A stretch of DNA of 64,000 nt from Datnioides undecimradiatus (lineage: Eukaryota > Chordata > Actinopteri > Lobotiformes > Datnioididae), in contig WARS01003150.1 of assembly GCA_008933995.1 (NCBI GenBank), positions 732,246 to 796,245 on the forward strand. Direction: 5' to 3'. A program made the position numbers and the translations under genes. Shown piece after piece: positions 61,001-64,000 of this stretch (position 1 is its first letter; every line of letters begins with the position of its first letter). Under the pieces are notes generated by a model. The model made no database searches and was not told the DNA's origin. It saw only the letters and a program-made list of their open reading frames with translations.

Positions 61001-63770
61001 GAGCGCGAGTACATCAGATACCACGGAGCCACCAGCGGAGAGCACCTGGTAGCAGGGATCCATGGCCTGGCTCACGGTACATCCTGCAAACAGCCACAGC
61101 AGTCACTGCTGGAGGGCAGAAGGCTCACAGATGTTTAGCGTGTTCACAATGTGTTGACGAAAACCTGGTGATCCCAGCCTCTCTCCTCTCCTCAAAGCTA
61201 CTCTCGCTGCAGGTTTGCCTGTTATTTTAAATGAACCCCCCCCCTTCCTCCTCCAGGTATCATTGGCGGCATGACGAGCATCATCACCTCCACGGTGGAG
61301 GGGGTGAAGACAGAGGGCGGAGTCAGTGGCTTCTTCTCCGGCCTGGGTAAAGGTCTGGTCGGCACAGTGACCAAACCCGTGGCCGGAGCTCTGGATTTTG
61401 CCTCGGAGACGGCACAGACGGTCCGGGACATGGCCAGTCTCAGTAACCACCGGTGGGTCGAGTCTATTGCCTGTGTGTCTGTGGAGAAAACACCCAGACC
61501 TGACTTTGCTGCAGCGCATATTGGAATAAACTTGATCAACCTGCTAACCCTGCATGTAAATGAGGGATCTGCAGTGAAATAGTCTCACCTGACAACAACA
61601 CACTGTTCGCACACTTGCATCAGCTCACCTCTGTCTATAGTGAACTATTCATAACAACTGCATTCTCACTAGTCAGAGTGGTAATTAAAGACATATATAT
61701 TTACATACACATATTTAGTGTTTGTGTATTATGTATTATTTTCAAAGTACAGCACAGATTCTTATTATTCAGGAACTCTTTTGAGGAACAGGTTAGCGGT
61801 CTGCTGTGCGTTGTGTGTGACGTGTTTGTGTCCCTGCTGTGTCGTGCAGGCTCAGCGTGCAGCGGGTCAGGAAGCCTCGCTGCTGTAAGGGACCTCAGGG
61901 TCTGCTGCCTCGATACTCGGCCACGCAGGCTGATGGTCAGGAGCAGCTCTTCCGCCTCACCGACAACATCCACTCTGAGTTGTGAGTCTCGTTCATTTCG
62001 CTGCACTCTGAATACTCTGATTACCCGCTGTTCCTTCATACCCAGAGTTCACTGCGTGTTGTGTTGCTCACCAGCTTTATCGCTGTGGAGCCCATCGACA
62101 GCTACTGCGTCCTCATCTCCTCCAAAGTGGTCTACTTCCTGAAGCCGGGGGACTACGTGGACCGCGAGGCCATCTTCCTGGAGGTCAAATATGACGACCT
62201 TTACCATTGCCTGGTCTCTAAGGATCATGGGAAGGTATATGTGCAGCTCACCAAGAAGGCTGAGAGCACTAGCAGTGGAGTGGCCATGCCCGGCCCTTCC
62301 CACCAGAAACCCATGGTGAGACCCTCATCTGACTGGTCTTCATTGATCTTCTCTGGGTAACAGGAACGGTGTAGGATCACCTTCCACAGAATGTCAATAT
62401 CTGCTCTCCATGCAGAGGATTTTGGTGTTAGTTTGTGCTACTTTGAAGAAAAGGTCAGTGCAGGTTATTCCGGCTCATCCACAAGACAGTTTACAAAGAA
62501 ACTATTCCCTTGATAGAAAGTAGTTCAGATTGATGTTGTTCTGAGGTTTCTGGGTCATTTAGAGAAGTTTCCACCTCAGGATCTTTCTCAGGGGACAAAT
62601 AAACCTGAAGGAACTCGAGAGCTAAACCTGTCTTTAGTTTCTGTAGGACAGCTCCTGCTGCAGGGGAAGCGCTTCCCAAACGTTCAGGAACACTTTGAAA
62701 TATAAACAAGTACAAGACACCAACCAAAACATCACCAACTGTGTAACAGGCTTGGCTGTACATCTATTCAACTGTACTAAGCAGGCATTGCTCTGCAGAA
62801 ATAGACCCATTCAGTCACTCCCAAGGAACTTGGCTGAGGTTGTCCTTCTTCTCTGATCTTCCTGCCTGCTGCGGCGATGAAGCGATGGATAGAAGAATAT
62901 TTGATGCCCCCAGAGAGGTCTTAGCCAGCGCCACAAGTAAAACTACCAGCGCCAAAATGCTAAGAGTTTAAGATGCACAATGTTGGGAATGTCAAAGAAA
63001 ACAACTAGTGATGCACCAACTTCTCTGAGAGTATACATGTCTGTTTGAATGTAGGTTAAAGGTTTTTAACTTGCATGCAAGGCCTAGTCATCACCAGTGA
63101 CACCCCAGTGACTGTGATCACTGTGGTGAATCCAGTAACCTAACTACAAACAGACATCACAGCAGTAAGATCAGTGAATAACACTCATGATCTGTTTCAA
63201 GACTGTGAGCTCGTTCAGAAAACCCTGATTACACCTAGAAACACTCGCTGCTGTTGGTGTCACAGAGTGTGACTAAGTTGTTGTGCAGACTGATCCAGGG
63301 ACAAATATCAGAAGTCATCAGACAGGATTCAATTCAGTTCAATTCAGTTTTATTTATATAGCACCAATTCACAACCAAAGTCATCTCAGGGCACTTTACA
63401 AACAGAGCGGGTCTAGACCACACTCATTACTGTTAATTACACCCAACAGGAGGTTCCAGAGATAACATCCATGATCAGGAATGTCAGTAACTTTGGGGCT
63501 TGTGACTCACATTGTACATATTAATGATGCTTGTTTTATTCCCATTGCTCTGTGTGTGTGTGTGTGTGTCTGTGAGTGTGAGATCTTAGCACTAGTATTC
63601 CTGCTCTCTTGTTAATCACATCACTGCCCCCCCCACAGGTCCATGTGAAGAGCGAGAGCCTCGCCATCAAAATCTCTCAAGAAATCAACTACGCCAAGAG
63701 TCTGTACTACGAGCAGCAGCTCATGCTCCCCGTCAGCGAGAACGAGGACTGCTTACTGCTCGAGTCCTGA
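25693..63770 (+). CDS. vps13d: vps13d, complete: bridge-like lipid transfer protein VPS13D
   Basis: VPS13D is a very large rod-shaped protein with a hydrophobic groove that moves lipids at ER-mitochondria and ER-peroxisome contacts and is needed for mitochondrial clearance. 69 coding exons can be joined with matching phases, all GT-AG except one GC-AG intron. They total 13,095 nt: 4,364 residues plus TGA. Order: chorein start [11 protein letters not shown] (residues 1-122), beta-groove rod, phospho-FFAT candidate near 754-767, two giant exons, UBA about 2625-2665, VAB/SHR-BD region about 2830-3590, ATG2-C/DH-like helices about 4032-4197, PH-like end. The UBA and the N-terminal sequence distinguish it from VPS13A, B and C. 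The start lies in CCAGGATGT (-3 A). Exon coordinates are in the block entries below. No frameshift or internal stop was found; it looks functional. Confidence 0.96.
28449..33515 (+). CDS. vps13d: vps13d exons 4-17: N-terminal rod
   Basis: Exons 28449-28529, 28851-28967, 29178-29282, 29797-29967, 30049-30149, 30258-30426, 30862-30963, 31278-31467, 31597-31776, 31912-32042, 32180-32234, 32537-32716, 33169-33299 and 33383-33515; residues about 123-738. Recognisable VPS13D blocks are [51 protein letters not shown] and [18 protein letters not shown]. These form the first repeating beta-groove modules. Introns are short, one only 81 bp (29968-30048). Confidence 0.93.
30590..30725 (-). mobile_element. 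LINE 3' tail fragment, antisense in vps13d intron
   Basis: TTTAATTTTATTTG, then GAGGGCACTTTGCACACAAA, then AGCAGGTCTAGA and CATGAGCGAGCACATGGCGA form the reverse complement of a degraded fish LINE tail, like the one at 9390-9600. Confidence 0.6.
33610..35847 (+). CDS. vps13d: vps13d exon 18: giant 2,238-nt exon
   Basis: A single exon encodes residues about 738-1483. It opens with an acidic Ser/Pro/Thr segment including [14 protein letters not shown] at 33657, matching the human SDDEYKTPLATPP segment and a candidate phospho-FFAT core for VAP binding. Rod blocks follow: [61 protein letters not shown] and TRHDFFESL at the end. The donor is AAAG|GTGAGA. Confidence 0.95.
35956..38142 (+). CDS. 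vps13d: vps13d exons 19-20, including 1,056-nt exon
   Basis: Exons 35956-36107 and 37087-38142; residues about 1483-1886. Exon 20 has a Pro/Ser-rich disordered insert after [11 protein letters not shown]. It is followed by [40 protein letters not shown], a second Pro/Ser-rich loop near residues 1750-1780, and [20 protein letters not shown]. The 979-bp intron between them shows no gene. Confidence 0.94.
38469..47082 (+). CDS. vps13d: vps13d exons 21-33: middle rod
   Basis: Exons 38469-38559, 40059-40185, 40293-40473, 40833-41015, 42591-42747, 42899-43112, 43924-44095, 44362-44477, 44976-45176, 45265-45560, 46187-46320, 46456-46611 and 46896-47082; residues about 1887-2624. Blocks include [86 protein letters not shown] and [19 protein letters not shown]. 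Exon 25 encodes a low-complexity Ser run in a linker that varies between species. Two introns here contain Tc1-like remnants. Confidence 0.93.
38621..40001 (-). mobile_element. Tc1-like DNA transposon, degraded, with TIRs and TA duplication
   Basis: The element starts CAGTGGAAAAAGTCTATATG and ends GTAAACTTTTTATATCCACTG, which are imperfect inverted repeats continuing into TGAAATTG/CAATTTCA. TA flanks it at 38619-38620 and 40002-40003, the Tc1 target duplication. On the minus strand a fragment at 39266-39063 reads [14 protein letters not shown] and [12 protein letters not shown], the transposase DDE region, but it is broken. The element is inactive and sits inside vps13d intron 21. Confidence 0.88.
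41560..42095 (-). mobile_element. Second Tc1-like remnant, internally deleted
   Basis: After TA at 41560-41561 the sequence reads CAGTGGATATGAAAGGTTTA, then CACCCTTATGAAATTGC, the same left end as the 38621 element. Around 41940-42080 it matches the other copy's right part (CAGTGATGGCAGGTGTCTGC, GAATGTGACTGGTTAACAG, CCCCCATTATGAAA). The middle and the right inverted repeat are missing. It lies in vps13d intron 24. Confidence 0.75.
43121..43150. repeat. (TTTG)n microsatellite
   Basis: Six to seven TTTG units occur just after the exon 26 donor (43113) in vps13d. Confidence 0.85.
47292..47646 (+). CDS. vps13d: vps13d exons 34-35: UBA domain
   Basis: Exons 47292-47366 and 47446-47646; residues about 2625-2716. 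[20 protein letters not shown], with [20 protein letters not shown] continuing across the junction, is a ubiquitin-associated three-helix domain (LGF loop, final WLLEN helix). Among VPS13 paralogues only VPS13D has it. Human data link it to ubiquitin binding and mitochondrial regulation. After it, [14 protein letters not shown] returns to the rod. The 79-bp intron between the two exons is the shortest in the gene. Confidence 0.94.
48193..53369 (+). CDS. vps13d: vps13d exons 36-44: start of the VAB (adaptor-binding) region
   Basis: Exons 48193-48282, 48417-48557, 48676-48801, 49995-50069, 52241-52346, 52439-52591, 52700-52835, 52939-52986 and 53219-53369; residues about 2717-3058. Blocks: [71 protein letters not shown] and [20 protein letters not shown]. 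In VPS13D this region begins the repeats reported to bind the mitochondrial/peroxisomal GTPase Miro. The 50070-52240 intron (2.2 kb) is the largest in the coding part. Confidence 0.92.
50843..50860. repeat. (CAA)n microsatellite
   Basis: Short run of CAA units in the large vps13d intron between exons 39 and 40. Confidence 0.8.
50987..51009. repeat. (TATTCA)n hexamer repeat
   Basis: Nearly four perfect copies of a TATTCA hexamer in the 50070-52240 intron. No coding role. Confidence 0.8.
53470..53815. other. Very AT-rich intron segment
   Basis: Most of the intron between vps13d exons 44 and 45 consists of T-rich and TA-rich stretches (TTTAATT and ATTATGTA words). It stands out against GC-rich flanking exons. 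No ORF. Confidence 0.7.
53845..57476 (+). CDS. vps13d: vps13d exons 45-56: VAB/SHR-BD region
   Basis: Exons 53845-54058, 54142-54389, 54473-54664, 54762-54888, 55066-55208, 55433-55563, 55654-55829, 55934-56057, 56453-56688, 56793-56895, 57103-57260 and 57368-57476; residues about 3059-3712. Blocks: [118 protein letters not shown] and [20 protein letters not shown]. The exon ending at 55208 uses a GC donor. Confidence 0.93.
55209..55432 (+). other. vps13d: GC-AG intron of vps13d
   Basis: Exon 49 must end at 55208 to keep the frame (TYR-ASN-ILE-Gly into [10 protein letters not shown]). The donor there reads ATCG|GCAAGT and the acceptor is CACACAG at 55432. GCAAGT is the favoured GC-donor consensus. 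Confidence 0.85.
57622..60462 (+). CDS. vps13d: vps13d exons 57-63: C-terminal rod
   Basis: Exons 57622-57792, 57952-58056, 58176-58325, 58604-58753, 59767-59863, 59965-60113 and 60328-60462; residues about 3713-4031. Blocks: [97 protein letters not shown] and [20 protein letters not shown]. The 58754-59766 intron carries a degenerate tandem repeat and a (CTT)n tract. Confidence 0.93.
58828..59165. repeat. Degenerate tandem repeat in vps13d intron 60
   Basis: The word AAAGCTTTTA or a close variant recurs near 58833, 58913, 58971, 59029, 59065 and 59109. Each is accompanied by TTTGAACTCTTT or TTTTAACTCTTT and ACTTAAGTTTG variants. The units are roughly 40-80 bp and have diverged in length. 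Confidence 0.7.
59208..59268. repeat. (CTT/CTC)n pyrimidine tract
   Basis: A CTCCTC run passes into about nine TTC units and back to CTCCTC. It is a pure polypyrimidine tract about 60 nt long in the same intron, 500 bp before exon 61. Confidence 0.9.
60685..61452 (+). CDS. vps13d: vps13d exons 64-66: ATG2-C/DH-like helical domain
   Basis: Exons 60685-60852, 60944-61076 and 61257-61452; residues about 4032-4197. The sequence is nearly invariant across vertebrates: [74 protein letters not shown] and [20 protein letters not shown]. In VPS13 proteins this amphipathic helical segment contacts membranes or lipid droplets. Confidence 0.95.
61850..63770 (+). CDS. vps13d: vps13d exons 67-69: PH-like C-terminus and stop
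   Basis: Exons 61850-61981, 62075-62315 and 63639-63770; residues about 4197-4364. [18 protein letters not shown] leads into a PH-like fold ([40 protein letters not shown]). The last exon reads [20 protein letters not shown] and ends LLLES before TGA at 63768-63770. The last acceptor follows a run of C. The 1.3-kb intron before it holds an inverted LINE tail. Confidence 0.95.
62316..63326. other. vps13d intron 68, no gene seen
   Basis: About 1 kb of unique-looking sequence. An antisense open frame at 62763-62491 has no recognised family. I see no RNA gene. Confidence 0.4.
63327..63465 (-). mobile_element. LINE 3' tail, antisense in last vps13d intron
   Basis: ATTCAATTCAGTTCAATTCA, then TTTTATTTATATAGCACCAA, CATCTCAGGGCACTTTACA and GCGGGTCTAGACCACACTC are the reverse complement of the fish LINE 3' end, better preserved than the copy at 30590. 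The repeated AATTCAGTTC corresponds to the tail repeat. Confidence 0.75.
63546..63572. repeat. (TG)n microsatellite
   Basis: About nine TG units interrupted by C, 65 bp before the last vps13d acceptor. Confidence 0.85.
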
Positions 63771-64000
63771 CCCCGTGATCAGCTGACGTAGTCTTACTTC
63801 AACTGCAGTAAAGGGAAGAGTCAGACACCTGTGCGCTTGGTTTAGTCACATGACCTGATGTTTGACAAAGCACATATGTATGTATACGTATGCGTACACC
63901 ACTCATATGCAAGGCAGTGTTAGTTTTGCTGTGTATATGTAGAAAACAGTTGGAACACAGTGGTTCTCTATGTTTATAAGCTGCTGACGGCAGCAGGTGT
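63771..64000 (+). other. vps13d: vps13d 3' UTR (partial)
   Basis: Sequence after the TGA. No AATAAA poly(A) signal is seen before the window ends, so the 3' UTR continues beyond 64000. Confidence 0.7.

Noticed and set aside
25693..63770. Identity as VPS13A, VPS13B or VPS13C
   Set aside because: The N-terminus begins [11 protein letters not shown] and a UBA domain is present at exons 34-35, both specific to VPS13D.
1..64000. CRISPR arrays, rRNA, tRNA genes, operons
   Set aside because: None seen; the window has vertebrate gene structure throughout.

Overview
The window is vertebrate nuclear DNA, most likely from a ray-finned (teleost, probably percomorph) fish. Three protein genes with vertebrate-type exon/intron structure are recognisable. 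Many introns are very short (about 80-110 bp). The intergenic and intronic repeats are of fish type: Tc1-like transposon remnants, LINE 3' tails ending in a tract related to AATAAAATTGA, and long GT microsatellites. I see no bacterial, phage or CRISPR content.

Layout. (1) 1-7377, minus strand: the 5' half of asxl1. Eight coding exons are seen, the last cut by the window edge. They encode the N-terminal MKDKQK start, the HARE-HTH (ASXN) domain and the beginning of the DEUBAD domain. (2) 7378-about 9970: a head-to-head intergenic region with a perfect DR1 nuclear-receptor site, an octamer, a LINE remnant and a GT microsatellite next to a CRE and a ZNF143-like motif. (3) About 9970-21000, plus strand: a PLAG-family zinc-finger gene (plagl2-like). 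It has a non-coding first exon, one main coding exon at 15728-17023 and a 3' UTR of up to 4 kb. Its predicted protein lacks the N-terminal fingers of PLAGL2. (4) 21000-24370: intergenic, with no gene seen. (5) 25693-63770, plus strand: a complete vps13d. I could join 69 coding exons with matching phases into a single 4,364-codon reading frame plus stop, from the chorein start [11 protein letters not shown] to the C-terminal PH-like end. Human VPS13D is about 4,390 residues.

How the genes relate. ASXL1 is a Polycomb/BAP1 cofactor and PLAGL2 is a transcription factor. They are near neighbours on human 20q11, so their proximity here looks like conserved synteny. VPS13D is a bridge-like lipid-transfer protein at ER-mitochondria/peroxisome contacts and lies at 1p36 in human, so its place beside plagl2 reflects a different arrangement in this fish lineage. 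The three genes do not form a pathway.

I found no convincing new biological system. The points most worth a second look are the truncated and degenerate finger array of the plagl2-like gene, a GC-AG intron in vps13d, a Tc1 copy making up over 90% of one vps13d intron, a conserved phospho-FFAT candidate, and compact promoter motif clusters (CRE plus ZNF143 at plagl2; M-box plus ETS upstream of vps13d).
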